Shown: positions 1 through 8,783, counted from the stretch's first letter. The stretch is DNA of 64,000 bases from Nocardioides ginsengisegetis (GCF_014138045.1 NZ_JACGXA010000001.1:2899001-2963000); one strand, 5' to 3'. Notes: generated by a model from the letters alone, not told the origin. Numbers and translations: made by a program.

Positions 1-499
1 CGGAGGTCGTGACGATCTTGCCGTCCTTGAACGAGACCGTGCCGTCGACGGGGTGGTGGCCGGTCGTCGCGGCCAGGTTGGTCATCGCCTGGGTCAGGGC
101 GGCGGTGTCGACGGCCAGTTCCGGCGCGTGGTCGCCGCCGGCGGTGTAGTAGTCCCACAGGTGGGAGGGGCGCCAGCTCCGCTCGCCGCCGGCCGCTGCG
201 ACGCTGGCGGCGTAGTCGACCCCGAGGCCGATCTGGCTCGGCACGAGCTCGACGGGCTGGCCCCCGACGGTGACCGTGATCGGCGCGTCGACGCGGTCGG
301 CGAGGCCGTCGCGGAGCGTCTGCTCGGCGACCACGGGCCGCAGCCCGCCGACGCGGACACCGGCGATCTCGGCGCCCTGGGGCAGCTTGTTGCCGGCGAA
401 GGCGTACGCCGCGGCGTACCCTCCCGCGACCAACAGGACGAGGACCAGCAGCATGACCAGGACGACCTTGCCGCCCTCGCTCTCGCGCTCCTGGTCCAT
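1..499 (-). CDS. VanW-family protein, N-terminal part (cut by left edge)
   Basis: The gene runs off the left edge; 166 codons are visible from an ATG at 499. The product has a short charged N-terminus, one membrane segment at about residues 11-34, and an extracytoplasmic region containing VELVPSQIGLGVDY. That pattern fits the peptidoglycan-binding domain (PG_binding_4) that precedes the VanW domain in actinobacterial VanW-family envelope proteins. The VanW domain itself would lie outside the window, so the family call rests on the N-terminal part only. The role in the cell wall is inferred. It is the last of a run of minus-strand genes and starts 9 bp after the stop of the small membrane protein upstream. 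Confidence 0.7.
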   Translation of the reverse strand, partial: MDQERESEGGKVVLVMLLVLVLLVAGGYAAAYAFAGNKLPQGAEIAGVRVGGLRPVVAEQTLRDGLADRVDAPITVTVGGQPVELVPSQIGLGVDYAASVAAAGGERSWRPSHLWDYYTAGGDHAPELAVDTAALTQAMTNLAATTGHHPVDGTVSFKDGKIVTTS

Positions 500-508
500 G
501 CCGCAATC

Positions 509-859
509 CTAGGGAGCGGGGTCGTCCGCGACCGGGCGCACGCGCCGGGGGCCGCGGGTCGTGGCGAGGCCGACGAGCAGGACGAAGAGGGCGAACCCGA
601 TGACGACGTACCCCTGGGTGTCGGTGCCGATCGCGTAGTCACCCTCGGGCCGCTGCGGGACCAGGTAGGCCACCATCAGCGCGAAGCCGACCGCGAACGC
701 GAGGCGGCGCCACCAGCCGGGCGGCAGTGCCGCGAGGGCCGCCAGCGTGGCCGCGACGGCGAGCCCGAGGCCCCACCACAGCTCGTGGAGGGCGACCGCG
801 CACAGGCCGGTGGCCGCGCCGACGGCCAGGAGGCCGACCGCGACCGGGAGCTTGACCAT
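509..859 (-). CDS. Small membrane protein, DUF6113-like
   Basis: A 116-residue protein with about four hydrophobic segments and a basic, proline-containing C-terminus. Its ATG overlaps the mshB stop in a TGATG arrangement, so the two are almost certainly translated together. A small protein of this kind (DUF6113) is commonly the neighbour of mshB in actinomycetes, and I base the name mainly on that context and on the length and topology. Its function is unknown. A longer upstream reading in the same frame exists, but it lies entirely inside mshB and is rejected. Confidence 0.7.
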   Translation of the reverse strand: MVKLPVAVGLLAVGAATGLCAVALHELWWGLGLAVAATLAALAALPPGWWRRLAFAVGFALMVAYLVPQRPEGDYAIGTDTQGYVVIGFALFVLLVGLATTRGPRRVRPVADDPAP

Positions 860-1767
860 CACACCCCGGCGAAGAGGTCCGTCTCGAGGCCGTCCTCGCC
901 GACCGGGCCGGGCGTGCCCTTGGCGATCCGGTAGAACTCGATGCCCCAGGCGGTCGTGCCGACGTTGTTGGAGAGCGCGAAGAACGGCCCGTCGACGGCG
1001 ATCTGGGTGGCGTGGGCGGCGAGGGCGGCCATCTTGCGGTCGACGTACTCCTGGGCGTCGACGGCGGCCGAGAGGTCCTCGTCGGGGATCACGAAGAACG
1101 GCATCGGGCCGTCGGGGTCCATGCCCTCGAAGCTCGTGGTGTCGCCGGCGGCGCGGATGGCGCGCAGGCCCTCGCGCATCCGGGACTCCGACATGGCGCC
1201 CCAGTAGATCTTGGCGATGTCCCAGGGCGCGCCGAGGTCCTTGCGGTAGGACGGGATGGCGGCCAGCTGCGCGGCGTACATCGCGACGCGGTGGGCCTGG
1301 ATGTGGTCGGGGTGGCCGTAGCCGCCGAACTGGTCGTAGGTCACCAGCACCTGCGGGCGGACCTCGCGGATCACCGTGACGAGGTGGTCGGCGGCCTCGG
1401 TGAGGTCGGCATGCCAGAAGGCGTTGTCGTGGACGTCGTCGGCAGCGACCGCGTGGCCGTCCTCGTGCCACTTCATGCCGGAGTCGCGGTAGGTGCCGAA
1501 GCCGCCCAGGAAGCGGTGGTCGGTGACGCCGAGCTCCTTCATCGCCGCCTCGAGCTCGCCGCGACGGTGCTCACCGAGCCCGTCCTCCTTGTCGGCGGCG
1601 AGGTGCTCGAGCTCGGGCACGAGGATCTCGCCCATCTCGCCCGCCGTGCAGGTCACGAGCGTCACGTCGCGGCCCTCGGCGACGTACTTCGCCATCGTCG
1701 CGCCCTGGCCGATCGACTCGTCGTCGGGGTGGGCGTGCACGAGCAGGAGGCGGTGGTCGGCGGTCAT
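859..1767 (-). CDS. mshB: N-acetyl-1-D-myo-inositol-2-amino-2-deoxy-alpha-D-glucopyranoside deacetylase
   Basis: This 302-residue enzyme removes the acetyl group from GlcNAc-inositol in mycothiol synthesis, the actinobacterial low-molecular-weight thiol pathway, in the cytoplasm. The LmbE/PIG-L family zinc motif AHPDDE is at residues 12-17, followed by TCTAGEMGE and, later, [12 protein letters not shown], which supplies the second zinc histidine. The length matches the MshB family. The start was placed at the ATG at 1767, directly before the conserved strand that ends in the zinc motif, rather than at a far upstream in-frame ATG that would run through the neighbouring gene. The stop overlaps the next gene by one base. 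Confidence 0.93.
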   Translation of the reverse strand: MTADHRLLLVHAHPDDESIGQGATMAKYVAEGRDVTLVTCTAGEMGEILVPELEHLAADKEDGLGEHRRGELEAAMKELGVTDHRFLGGFGTYRDSGMKWHEDGHAVAADDVHDNAFWHADLTEAADHLVTVIREVRPQVLVTYDQFGGYGHPDHIQAHRVAMYAAQLAAIPSYRKDLGAPWDIAKIYWGAMSESRMREGLRAIRAAGDTTSFEGMDPDGPMPFFVIPDEDLSAAVDAQEYVDRKMAALAAHATQIAVDGPFFALSNNVGTTAWGIEFYRIAKGTPGPVGEDGLETDLFAGV

Positions 1768-1790
1768 GGTCGCCAGCCTAATGGGCGCGT

Positions 1791-2069
1791 TCAGGGCCGC
1801 TTGATCCGCTTGGGGGCGGTCGGCAGGACCAGCGGGGGCGCCGGCGGGGTGGCCGGGTCGTGGTCGGGGTGGTCGAGCCACCCGTCGTACTCGTCGATCA
1901 GCACGTCGAGGACCAGCTCCGGAGCGTCCGTCGTGACCGCCCACGGGTGGTCCTCGTCGTCGTCCTCGCCCGCCAGCCGTTCGCGGGCGAGGTCGGCCTG
2001 GAAGCCGTCCCGCACCAGCCGCGCCACGACCGCCCGGGCGTCGTCCTCGTCGAAGAAGATGCCGCGCAT
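1791..2069 (-). CDS. Small acidic protein of unknown function
   Basis: A 92-residue protein beginning [15 protein letters not shown] and ending in a proline-rich, basic tail (PKRIKRP). It is strongly acidic in the middle, with a run EDDDEDHPW at about residues 35-43. The start at 2069 overlaps the stop of the NUDIX gene by one base (TGATG), which supports both the start and co-translation. I do not recognise a domain. Its place between mshB and a MutT-like gene gives no firm hint about its job. Confidence 0.7.
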   Translation of the reverse strand: MRGIFFDEDDARAVVARLVRDGFQADLARERLAGEDDDEDHPWAVTTDAPELVLDVLIDEYDGWLDHPDHDPATPPAPPLVLPTAPKRIKRP

Positions 2070-2452
2070 CAGGCAAGTATGGCGCGCAGCTCCGGCAGGA
2101 ACGGCAGGTCGGAGTCGAGCCACGGCACGTCGTCGAGCTCGGCGAGGCTGAGCCAGCGGATCAGGTCGTGCTCGGCCGGCGTCGGCTCACCGTCGGCCAG
2201 CGTCGCGCGGGCGACGATCAGCACGTGGGTGTTGGCGATCTTCGCCTCCCCCTCGAGCCAGTGGTCGACGGTGATCGCGCAGCCGAGCTCCTCCTGGATC
2301 TCGCGGACGATCGCCTCCTCCGTGGACTCCCACGGCTCCACCTTCCCGCCCGGGAACTCCCACCGCCCCGCGGCGGACGGGGGCGTGACGCGGCGTGCCG
2401 CGAGCACCCGGTCGTCCCGGATGATCGCGGCACCCACCACGAGTCTCGTCAC
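2069..2452 (-). CDS. MutT-type NUDIX hydrolase
   Basis: A 127-residue NUDIX hydrolase. The complete NUDIX box (G-x5-E-x7-REUxEExG) is at about residues 36-58, from GGKVEPWE to REIQEELG, so the metal-binding glutamates are present. The small size and the opening [21 protein letters not shown] resemble MutT-type (deoxy)nucleoside triphosphate pyrophosphohydrolases, which clean oxidised nucleotides from the pool; exact substrate specificity cannot be read from sequence. A GTG at 2452 was chosen because the upstream reading in this frame is arginine-rich, unconserved in character and runs into the next gene. It is translationally coupled to the small acidic protein downstream. Confidence 0.85.
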   Translation of the reverse strand: MTRLVVGAAIIRDDRVLAARRVTPPSAAGRWEFPGGKVEPWESTEEAIVREIQEELGCAITVDHWLEGEAKIANTHVLIVARATLADGEPTPAEHDLIRWLSLAELDDVPWLDSDLPFLPELRAILA

Positions 2453-2465
2453 GCGTGTCCTTGTC

Positions 2466-3830
2466 TCAGTGCGTCGGCGGCGGGGGCGGCGGCGGGTCGT
2501 CGGCCGGCGGGGGCGGCGGGTCGTCGGACGGCGGGGGCGGGGGCGGAGTGCCTCCCCCACCCGTCGGCGGCGCGACGGTCTTGAGCTTCTGCCACGGCGA
2601 CTTGCCGGCGATGTTGCCGCCGCCGGGAGCGACCGTGATCCGCCAGTAGCTGCGGCCGACCTTGGTCGAGACCGCACCGATCGAGTAGCGACCGTCGTTG
2701 CCGGTCGAGCCCTTCTTGATGCTCACCCAGTGCGTGCCCGCCCAGCGCTGGAGCGTGATCCCTGCGTGCCGCGCCGGCAGGATGCGCCCGCGCAACGTGA
2801 AGGAGTGCCCCTTGGTGACCGTGGCGTTCACGAAGCCGCCCGTCACGAAGGGCCGGACCAGGATGGTGAGAAGCCGGCTCGAGGCCTCGTACGCCGTGGT
2901 GCCGGCGTAGGACAGCTTCAGCGCACTGCTGACGAAGGGACGCACCTTGAAGTCGTAGTTGCCGCTCGAGCCCACCTTGGGCCTGGCGACCGTGCCCCAC
3001 TTCTTCTCCGACAGCTTGCGGGACTGGATCTTGAGCTGACCGGCCATCCCCGTGCCCTCGAAGCGCTTGCGCAGCTCGGCGGTCAGGGGCAGGCGCTTGC
3101 CCGCGATGATCGTGATCTTCTTGGGCGTCTTCTTGTCGTTCTCGAACTTGGTGCTCGTCGCGAATGCCTCGAAGTCATAGGTCTTCGAGCTCTTGGCGGT
3201 CTCTACCTGCAGCCCATCCAGGTAGAACGGGTTACCGTCGCAGCCGTAGGCGAAGCCGAGCCACGCACCACTTCCGTCACCACCGTGGGCGGTGATGAAG
3301 CCAGCGATCCCCTGGTTCGCGGCGTCCTGGTCGGCCACACCGTCCGTGTAGTGCCTCCACTGGTACGTCAGTCCTGCCGCGTTGACAACACGCCATCCCT
3401 GTGACGCCTGTGCGGGAACGAAGACCTTGCCACGCCAGACGCCGTCGAGTCCGGGCTGCACGTAGGTGACAACGCCCTGCCCTTGGACCCCGGCGTCCGT
3501 GGAGTAGACGGAGACCCGCAGCGACTTCAGGCTCGTCGGATCCTGCACATGCAGCATGGGCCCGGCAGCGAAGCCGTCAGCGGTCACCCAGCCGACCGAG
3601 CGACTTCCCAAAGGGGCACGTCCTGGCCCCTTCGCAACCTTGAACGCGGGCGGAGACGAGGGTGCCGCGGACGGGTCCAGGCAGTCCTGCGAGGCCAACC
3701 TGAGAGAAGCAGCAGCGAGGTGGTTCCCCTCGACGTTCGTTGGCGCCGTCGCGGACTGCGCCGGAAGCATCAGGAAGGAGGAGGCGACCAGCGCCGAGAC
3801 GCCGGCAGCACTGAGTATGGATCTGCGCAT
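2466..3830 (-). CDS. Secreted repeat protein with proline-rich C-terminal tail
   Basis: A 454-residue exported protein. Residues 1-27 (MRRSILSAAGVSALVASSFL, ending LPAQSA) form a Sec signal peptide. Residues about 30-220 form a globular region with three cysteines (in SQDC, YGCD and nearby) that may bind ligand. Residues about 220-410 contain two repeats of an all-beta, lysine-rich Ig-like type, and the last 40 residues are a proline tail (runs of P separated by SDD and ADD). The tail is typical of wall-spanning linkers but here it is the terminus, with no sorting signal after it. The ATG at 3830 has a GAGGA ribosome site 6 bases upstream. The function is unknown. Confidence 0.75.
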   Translation of the reverse strand: MRRSILSAAGVSALVASSFLMLPAQSATAPTNVEGNHLAAASLRLASQDCLDPSAAPSSPPAFKVAKGPGRAPLGSRSVGWVTADGFAAGPMLHVQDPTSLKSLRVSVYSTDAGVQGQGVVTYVQPGLDGVWRGKVFVPAQASQGWRVVNAAGLTYQWRHYTDGVADQDAANQGIAGFITAHGGDGSGAWLGFAYGCDGNPFYLDGLQVETAKSSKTYDFEAFATSTKFENDKKTPKKITIIAGKRLPLTAELRKRFEGTGMAGQLKIQSRKLSEKKWGTVARPKVGSSGNYDFKVRPFVSSALKLSYAGTTAYEASSRLLTILVRPFVTGGFVNATVTKGHSFTLRGRILPARHAGITLQRWAGTHWVSIKKGSTGNDGRYSIGAVSTKVGRSYWRITVAPGGGNIAGKSPWQKLKTVAPPTGGGGTPPPPPPSDDPPPPPADDPPPPPPPTH

Positions 3831-3847
3831 GTGAGTCCTCGAGACAG

Positions 3848-3872
3848 GAAGGATCTCCCCGATTGATCCTTC
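3848..3872. promoter_or_regulatory. Inverted repeat in the leader of the secreted-protein gene
   Basis: GAAGGATC (3848-3855) is repeated perfectly as GATCCTTC (3865-3872) around a 9-base spacer. It lies 18-42 bases upstream of the minus-strand start at 3830, so it could be a regulator site or a hairpin in the mRNA leader. No binding protein can be named. Confidence 0.4.
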
Positions 3873-3915
3873 GTCGGCGGTCAAGATAACACCGTCGGTC
3901 GGGCCAAGTCGGGGT

Positions 3916-3937
3916 CCTCAACACAGTTAGGTTGAGG
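3916..3937. promoter_or_regulatory. Inverted repeat covering the ribosome site of the 3940 gene
   Basis: CCTCAAC (3916-3922) and GTTGAGG (3931-3937) form a perfect 7-bp inverted repeat with an 8-base loop. The right arm contains the GAGG that would serve as ribosome binding site for the ATG at 3940. A hairpin here would hide the site; alternatively the repeat is an operator. Confidence 0.4.
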
Positions 3938-3939
3938 CC

Positions 3940-4995
3940 ATGCACGGTTCGCAGGACCCCTTGTCCTCAGCGGGCATCCACCTGACCCGTAGCGACGAGA
4001 ACGCCACCGAGATCGATGAGCTTGCTGGTCTGCTGGGTGGCACGGTTGGAGTGGACGCCGTGCTCGACGACCTCAACCGCCAGGGTCACCGAACGTTGGC
4101 GCCGGGACGGGCCGTCACATGGGCGATGACGTGGGACAGGCACGATCGCCGGGATGCGCAGTGGTGGCCACAGGGGGTCACGACGTCGGCTGATGCTTCC
4201 GACACGGAGGACATTCGTGGGCGTCGCGTCGTCGCTGTCAGCTGGTACGCCAAGAACAAGCAGGGGTCGCGGATCAGCTTCATCGACCTCGCCACGCGCC
4301 GCTATCGCCACGTGCTGCTTGTCCAGCCAGTTCGCTCGGCCGACGGGTTGGTGTCACTGGCCCCACTCCGGGTACACGCCGGCGGGATCGTCTGGTGCGG
4401 CGGGTACCTCCACGTGGCGGCTACCGCACAGGGGTTCATGACATGCTGGCTGGACGACCTCCTCCGGGTGCCCGACGAGCACGTCGGAGACCTGTCGACA
4501 CACGGCTACCGCTACGTCCTGCCCGTCCGCTTCGCCTACCAGGCCCACTCGGCCCCCGAGGAAGAGCGGATGCGCTACTCCTTCATGTCCCTGGACCGCG
4601 GCGTGACGCCGCCCGAACTGATCGTCGGTGAGTACGCGAGAGGCGACCAGACAAGGCGTCTGGTTCGGTTCGGGCTCAATCCGCAGTCGCACCTGCTGGT
4701 GGAGGACGAAGATGGAGCGTCACGGCCGCTGGCGGTGAACCCAGAGGGCTTGGCCCAGACCCAGGGCGCGACAGTGGCACGCGGTCGCTACTACCTGACG
4801 GTCTCCCACGGCGCCTCGACGTGGGGATCGGTCTATTCAGGCCTTCCGGGAGCCTTCAGACGTCACCGCTGGGCCGCCCCGATGGGTCCGGAGGACATCG
4901 CCTACTGGCCGTCGACGGACCGACTCTGGTCGGTGACGGAGCACGCCGGACGCCGTTGGGTGTACTCCATGCGCCGCTCCTGGTTCGACAGGTAG
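3940..4995 (+). CDS. Conserved-looking protein of unknown function
   Basis: A 351-residue protein without signal peptide or membrane segment. It has many short beta-strand-like stretches with aromatic residues spaced at intervals (VVAVSWYAK, YLHVAATAQGFM, YRYVLPVRFAY, GRYYLTVSHG, AYWPSTDRLWSVTE), which suggests a beta-propeller-like fold, but I recognise no named family. The ATG at 3940 follows a GAGG site that lies within an inverted repeat. The gene is divergent from the secreted protein at 2466-3830 and convergent with the large secreted protein at 5280-8654. The hairpin at 5036-5061 lies 40 bases after its stop and may serve as its terminator too. Confidence 0.65.
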   Translation: MHGSQDPLSSAGIHLTRSDENATEIDELAGLLGGTVGVDAVLDDLNRQGHRTLAPGRAVTWAMTWDRHDRRDAQWWPQGVTTSADASDTEDIRGRRVVAVSWYAKNKQGSRISFIDLATRRYRHVLLVQPVRSADGLVSLAPLRVHAGGIVWCGGYLHVAATAQGFMTCWLDDLLRVPDEHVGDLSTHGYRYVLPVRFAYQAHSAPEEERMRYSFMSLDRGVTPPELIVGEYARGDQTRRLVRFGLNPQSHLLVEDEDGASRPLAVNPEGLAQTQGATVARGRYYLTVSHGASTWGSVYSGLPGAFRRHRWAAPMGPEDIAYWPSTDRLWSVTEHAGRRWVYSMRRSWFDR

Positions 4996-5035
4996 CTCGT
5001 CAGTCGAGCTTGTCGAGACCCAGAACGCCAAAAAA

Positions 5036-5061
5036 GGCACCACCTCCTCACAGGTGGTGCC
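5036..5061 (-). terminator. Rho-independent terminator, mainly for the minus strand
   Basis: A perfect 10-bp stem, GGCACCACCT (5036-5045) with AGGTGGTGCC (5052-5061), and a 6-base loop. On the minus strand it is followed directly by a run of six T, the classic intrinsic terminator layout. It would end transcription of the secreted-protein gene whose stop is about 220 bases upstream, leaving a long structured 3' region. On the plus strand there is no T-run. Confidence 0.75.
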
Positions 5062-5102
5062 CTTGCGCAGTTGGACCGTTCTGTTGCCCTAGGGTGAGAC
5101 AG

Positions 5103-5218
5103 GCGGTCCGGACCATTCTCGCGCAGCGGCGAACAGAGAATGGCCCGGACCGCGTCTGTGTGTCCCGACTTTGTTGCTTCAGTTGTAGCTAGGGGGTTGC
5201 GGGAGCAGCGCCCCCTGG
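5103..5218 (-). other. Conserved structured 3' region, copy A
   Basis: Two hairpins. The first pairs 5103-5120 with 5136-5153 (18 bp, one mismatch) around a 15-base loop ending GGCGAACA. The second pairs AGGGGG (5191-5196) with CCCCCT (5211-5216) around a loop containing GCGGGAGCAG. The same arrangement occurs at 17555-17667, where stem bases have changed on both sides while the loops stay nearly identical. That is the sign of selection on RNA structure. It lies in the 3' region of the gene ending at 5280; which strand acts is inferred from that position. Confidence 0.6.
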
Positions 5219-5227
5219 GGAGCAAGC

Positions 5228-5256
5228 CCCGGGACAGTCACTCCGACTGTCCCGGG
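5228..5256 (-). terminator. Hairpin directly after the stop of the large secreted-protein gene
   Basis: A perfect 12-bp stem, CCCGGGACAGTC (5228-5239) with GACTGTCCCGGG (5245-5256), loop of 5 bases, about 25 bases past the stop codon. Near-identical hairpins follow the other two family genes at 14709-14743 and 17675-17709. It lacks a T-run, so it may stabilise the mRNA end rather than terminate. Confidence 0.6.
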
Positions 5257-5279
5257 ACCCGCCCGTGAGACCTACTGGG

Positions 5280-8200
5280 TCACTTGACCGCAACAGTCGC
5301 GGTCTTCGCAGCCTTGTTGGTCGACGTGGCCGAAACGGTGGCGTAGTAGAAGTTCTTCTTGTCACCGTTCAGGTCAGCACGCTTGAAGATCGCCTTGCCG
5401 TCGGCGCCCAGCACCTTGGACTTGACGCGCTTGGCAACGCCGTTCTTGACCCGGTAGAGCTTGACAACCGCGTCAGCGCCAGCCTTGCCAGCGTTGACCG
5501 TGATCCTGTCGTAGCCTGCGATCGAGTCGCTGGCCGGGACGTGCTTGGTGAAGATACCCGGGTGGATCGCGACCGGGTCGGCGTTCTTGAAGGAAACCGT
5601 GTCGGTCTTCTCGCCCTGCGGGATGAGGTCACCGGTCGGCGCAGAGTTCTGGCCGTCCTGCTCACGAAGCGTGGCGGTGATCGTCGCGGTGCCAGCCTTG
5701 GCGCCCTGGAAGACGTAGGTCGTCTCGCCCTGCTGGTTGGTGGTGCCGTACGAGTTGCCGTCACCGTCCTGCAGGTCGTCCGGACCGGTGCGGTAGAACG
5801 TCACGTCGAAGCCGGAGAGCGGCTCGCCGTTCTGGTCCACAGCCTTGTAGGTCTCGGTCACCGTGGTGCCAACCGGCTGCGTGTCCGCACCCGTGTGGGT
5901 CAGCGTGTACGTCGAGGCCGCGTAGTCGATCGAGTACCAGTGAACCGTCTCCGACTTGCCGGAGAGGGTCTTCGTACCCGTCTTGCGAACCGCGTCGAAC
6001 TTCGGCGTGGCCGGAACGGCGTCATCCCACGTGTTCGTCGGAGCGTTGTTCCACGTGCCCGTGATGGTCTGGTCGCCGGCAGCGGTAGCAGACAGCTCCA
6101 GGGCCGCGTCCTCGTTCTTCAGCTGCGAAGAAACCGAGGCAGGGTCGTTGTTGTTCCAGTGCGCGGCGGGGGCGTCGTCGCTGATGGCCAGCGGGACACC
6201 ATCCACGAGGTTGCCGAACTGGTCGGTCGCGAACAGGTTGTAGTTCACCGACTCGCTCGTGGGCGCCTTCGGCAGAACCGTGACGGTCTGCGTGTCGTCG
6301 CGCTCGATCTTGACCTCGCCACCGTTCAGCGGGCCCTCGGTCGCGGGCGTGTAGGCGTTGCCAGCGTCGGTGCCGTCGATGCCGTTGGTGAAGTCGACGT
6401 CGAACGTCTTGGTGACGTTGCCGGCCTTCACGGTCACGGTCGCGGTAACGGTGCTGGACGTGTCGAACGCCGCGTCCTTCTCGATAGCGGACACGATGCC
6501 CGTGGTGCCGTCGTCAGCGGTGGTCAGCGTCTGGGAAGCACCCAGGTCCTTCCACTCGCCGAACAGGCCACCCTGAGCGGGCGCCGGGTCGGCAACCAGG
6601 TCGGCCTCGGTCTCAGCGTTGGGGCTGAAGAAACCGTGGTCAACCGTGACGGTCACCGGGTAGTCGGTCAGCGTGACGCCGTCCGAGTTCTTGACGGTGA
6701 TGTCGAGGTCGACGGGGCGTCCGGGAGTGGACGCGTCGTCGATCAGGTTGGCACCGCTGATGGTGATGTCAGCCGCGGAGGTGGGGTTGGCGTTCTTCAG
6801 CCAGTCGATCTGCAGGCTGTCACCCGGGGCGTTGTCGGCGGGGGGCGTGTTGCTCGCCCCGGCGTCGGCAGCGTCACCCGAGGTGGCGGCGTCCAGGTCG
6901 GCGTTGAGCTCGTTCGGCTGAACGGTCTCGCTCGGGTCGGTCAGCGACACGGTGACAACACCATCAGCGTCGGAGACGTCCTTGGCCGAGTTGTTGCTGA
7001 TCCGGGTCGTACCGGCCGGCTGCGTGGCCGAGACGATCGAGTCACCAACGCCCGCGGGAGCGGTCTCGGTGCCCGGGGCGTAGTCGAACGTGATCTCGCG
7101 GCCGCCAAGAGGAGTCTTGTCCTCGAGACGCAGGATCCCGTCGAACGACTTCGTGGAACCGGCGGGCGCCTGAGCGACAGAGCCATCCTTGAAGACGATG
7201 GTGGCGTTACCCATCTTGACCGCCAGCGGAGCCGACTGGAGGTCGCCCGCGGTCTGGCCCGGGTTTCCGTCCTTCTCGACGTAGGTGTTCAGCGTGTAGA
7301 CGCCGGGCACACCGCCGGTGGGCGCGGGGACGGTCGCCTTGCCGTCAGCACCGGTGGCAGCCGTGGAGCCGCTACCTGCGGTCTGCGAGTCGCCACCCGC
7401 GAACGGAACGACAGTCCAGGCGTACTGGACAACCTGACCGGCCTTGGGGGCACCCTGGTTGTCCTTGACCGTGATCGTGACCGGGCTGGCCGCGTACTCG
7501 CCGAAGTCGAGCGCGTTGCCGAGCTCCGAGGGGTTCGCCGTGATGGCGGCCGCAGTGTCGGAGTAGGTCTGAACGGTAACGGACCGCTGGAAGTCCTTGG
7601 CGGCCTGGTAGCCGTCCTCGTCATCCACGTTCACCGTGTAGGTGTAGGTGTTGCCGTCGGCGTCGCCGGCGACGGTGAAGACAGCCTGACCGAGAGCGTT
7701 GGTGTACTCCGTTGCGCCGCCAGTCTGGACAACCTCAGCACCAGCGACAGCCTTGCCGTTCTGGTCGAGCACGGTGACCGTGACGTCAGTGTTCGGGTTG
7801 CTGTTCGGCGGGGCCGGGTTTGCCGCGGTGGCGGTGACCGTGGTGATGGTCTGCTTGTAGACCGTCACACCCTCGTTGTCGTCCGTGTCAGCGTTCGCCT
7901 GGACGACGGCCTGGTCGACCTTGGGGTCGGTGGTGTCGTAGGGGTAGTGCGCGCCGGCCGTGCGGTCGAAGTTGACGATGCCGCTGAAGGTGCGGATGCC
8001 GTTCGCCGGCTTGCCGTACACGCCACCGTTTGCAGCGTTGACCGTCTGCGGGTCGTTGAGACCGTCCTGACGGTCCTGGACCGTGACGTCGTTCGTCAGC
8101 TCGGAGGTCGTACCCGAGATGACACCGAAGTCACCGGTGTGACCGGTGTAGGGCGCCTGGAAGATACCAACGGCAGAACCGGGAGCGTTGGAGATGTCGA

Positions 8201-8654
8201 TGGTGGTCGCGTTCGCGTCCACGATGCCCGAGGCGGTGTCGTCGCCACCCGCAGTGGGGATCTCGCCGCCGGCGTTGTTGAGGGGCTGCGCCGTCACGTT
8301 GACGAGCACACCGTAGAGGTTGACCGGCGGGGTCCACTCGGTCGAGAACACGCCATCGGTGCGCGACACGGTCGCAATCACGACGGGAGTCACGGGGTTG
8401 AGGGGCGAGGTGTACTCGAAGCGCACCTGGGCGACGGAGGCGCCACCGCTGGCCACGAGGTGGACCGAGGTGTTTGCACCGTCGTTGCGGACGCCGAACG
8501 GGGCCTCCGTGTAGAGGGTCGAGTCGGTCGGGGCCGTGAACTGGTCCGTCATCGCGTCGGCCGAGGCCGAGCCGGCGAGCAACGGGAGACCCGTCACTGC
8601 CATAGCGGAAATGGCGGTAGCCGCCAGTCCCCGCTTCATGCCGCTGCTGATCAT
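5280..8654 (-). CDS. Large secreted Ig-like repeat protein with family C-terminal domain
   Basis: An 1124-residue exported protein. The signal peptide covers about residues 1-32 (GLAATAISAMAVTGLPLL, then GSASA). The mature part is a string of beta-rich modules of the bacterial Ig-like/invasin (Big_1) kind. Recognisable cores are TVTVLDQNGKAVAGAEV near 288, VTITVKDNQGAPKAGQVV near 395, LFATDQFGNLVDGVPLAI near 810 and YKAVDQNGEPLSGFDVTF near 935. The last 95 residues, from IHPGIF near 1029, form a lysine-rich domain shared with the products of 14764-17229 and 17730-19472. There is no LPXTG signal. The ATG at 8654 follows GGAAGGA. A surface adhesin or matrix protein is a reasonable inference; the ligand is unknown. 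Confidence 0.8.
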   Translation of the reverse strand: MISSGMKRGLAATAISAMAVTGLPLLAGSASADAMTDQFTAPTDSTLYTEAPFGVRNDGANTSVHLVASGGASVAQVRFEYTSPLNPVTPVVIATVSRTDGVFSTEWTPPVNLYGVLVNVTAQPLNNAGGEIPTAGGDDTASGIVDANATTIDISNAPGSAVGIFQAPYTGHTGDFGVISGTTSELTNDVTVQDRQDGLNDPQTVNAANGGVYGKPANGIRTFSGIVNFDRTAGAHYPYDTTDPKVDQAVVQANADTDDNEGVTVYKQTITTVTATAANPAPPNSNPNTDVTVTVLDQNGKAVAGAEVVQTGGATEYTNALGQAVFTVAGDADGNTYTYTVNVDDEDGYQAAKDFQRSVTVQTYSDTAAAITANPSELGNALDFGEYAASPVTITVKDNQGAPKAGQVVQYAWTVVPFAGGDSQTAGSGSTAATGADGKATVPAPTGGVPGVYTLNTYVEKDGNPGQTAGDLQSAPLAVKMGNATIVFKDGSVAQAPAGSTKSFDGILRLEDKTPLGGREITFDYAPGTETAPAGVGDSIVSATQPAGTTRISNNSAKDVSDADGVVTVSLTDPSETVQPNELNADLDAATSGDAADAGASNTPPADNAPGDSLQIDWLKNANPTSAADITISGANLIDDASTPGRPVDLDITVKNSDGVTLTDYPVTVTVDHGFFSPNAETEADLVADPAPAQGGLFGEWKDLGASQTLTTADDGTTGIVSAIEKDAAFDTSSTVTATVTVKAGNVTKTFDVDFTNGIDGTDAGNAYTPATEGPLNGGEVKIERDDTQTVTVLPKAPTSESVNYNLFATDQFGNLVDGVPLAISDDAPAAHWNNNDPASVSSQLKNEDAALELSATAAGDQTITGTWNNAPTNTWDDAVPATPKFDAVRKTGTKTLSGKSETVHWYSIDYAASTYTLTHTGADTQPVGTTVTETYKAVDQNGEPLSGFDVTFYRTGPDDLQDGDGNSYGTTNQQGETTYVFQGAKAGTATITATLREQDGQNSAPTGDLIPQGEKTDTVSFKNADPVAIHPGIFTKHVPASDSIAGYDRITVNAGKAGADAVVKLYRVKNGVAKRVKSKVLGADGKAIFKRADLNGDKKNFYYATVSATSTNKAAKTATVAVK

Positions 8655-8783
8655 GCTGATTCCTTCCGGAGTGAATATCGGGAGGGAGTCCCCCGCCCGA
8701 CAGGCCTTCCCGAGAGAGGAGGCCCACGTGTGACACCCGGACGCTGATCCCGAGTGCAGGGCAGACGCTAGGGCGGGTCTGCC

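Noticed and set aside
2466..2580. GC-rich repeat resembling a minisatellite
   Set aside because: It is explained by the codons of the proline-rich C-terminal tail of the secreted protein.
5103..5256. Riboswitch (for example a c-di-AMP type) for the structured region
   Set aside because: The region lies after a stop codon with no gene downstream on that strand, and the core sequences of known riboswitches are absent.
5265..8747. An 1160-residue open frame on the plus strand opposite the large secreted-protein gene
   Set aside because: The sequence is low-complexity (Arg, Gly, Val, Asp-rich), has no domain or ribosome site, and mirrors the codon bias of the gene on the other strand, which has a signal peptide, repeats and relatives.
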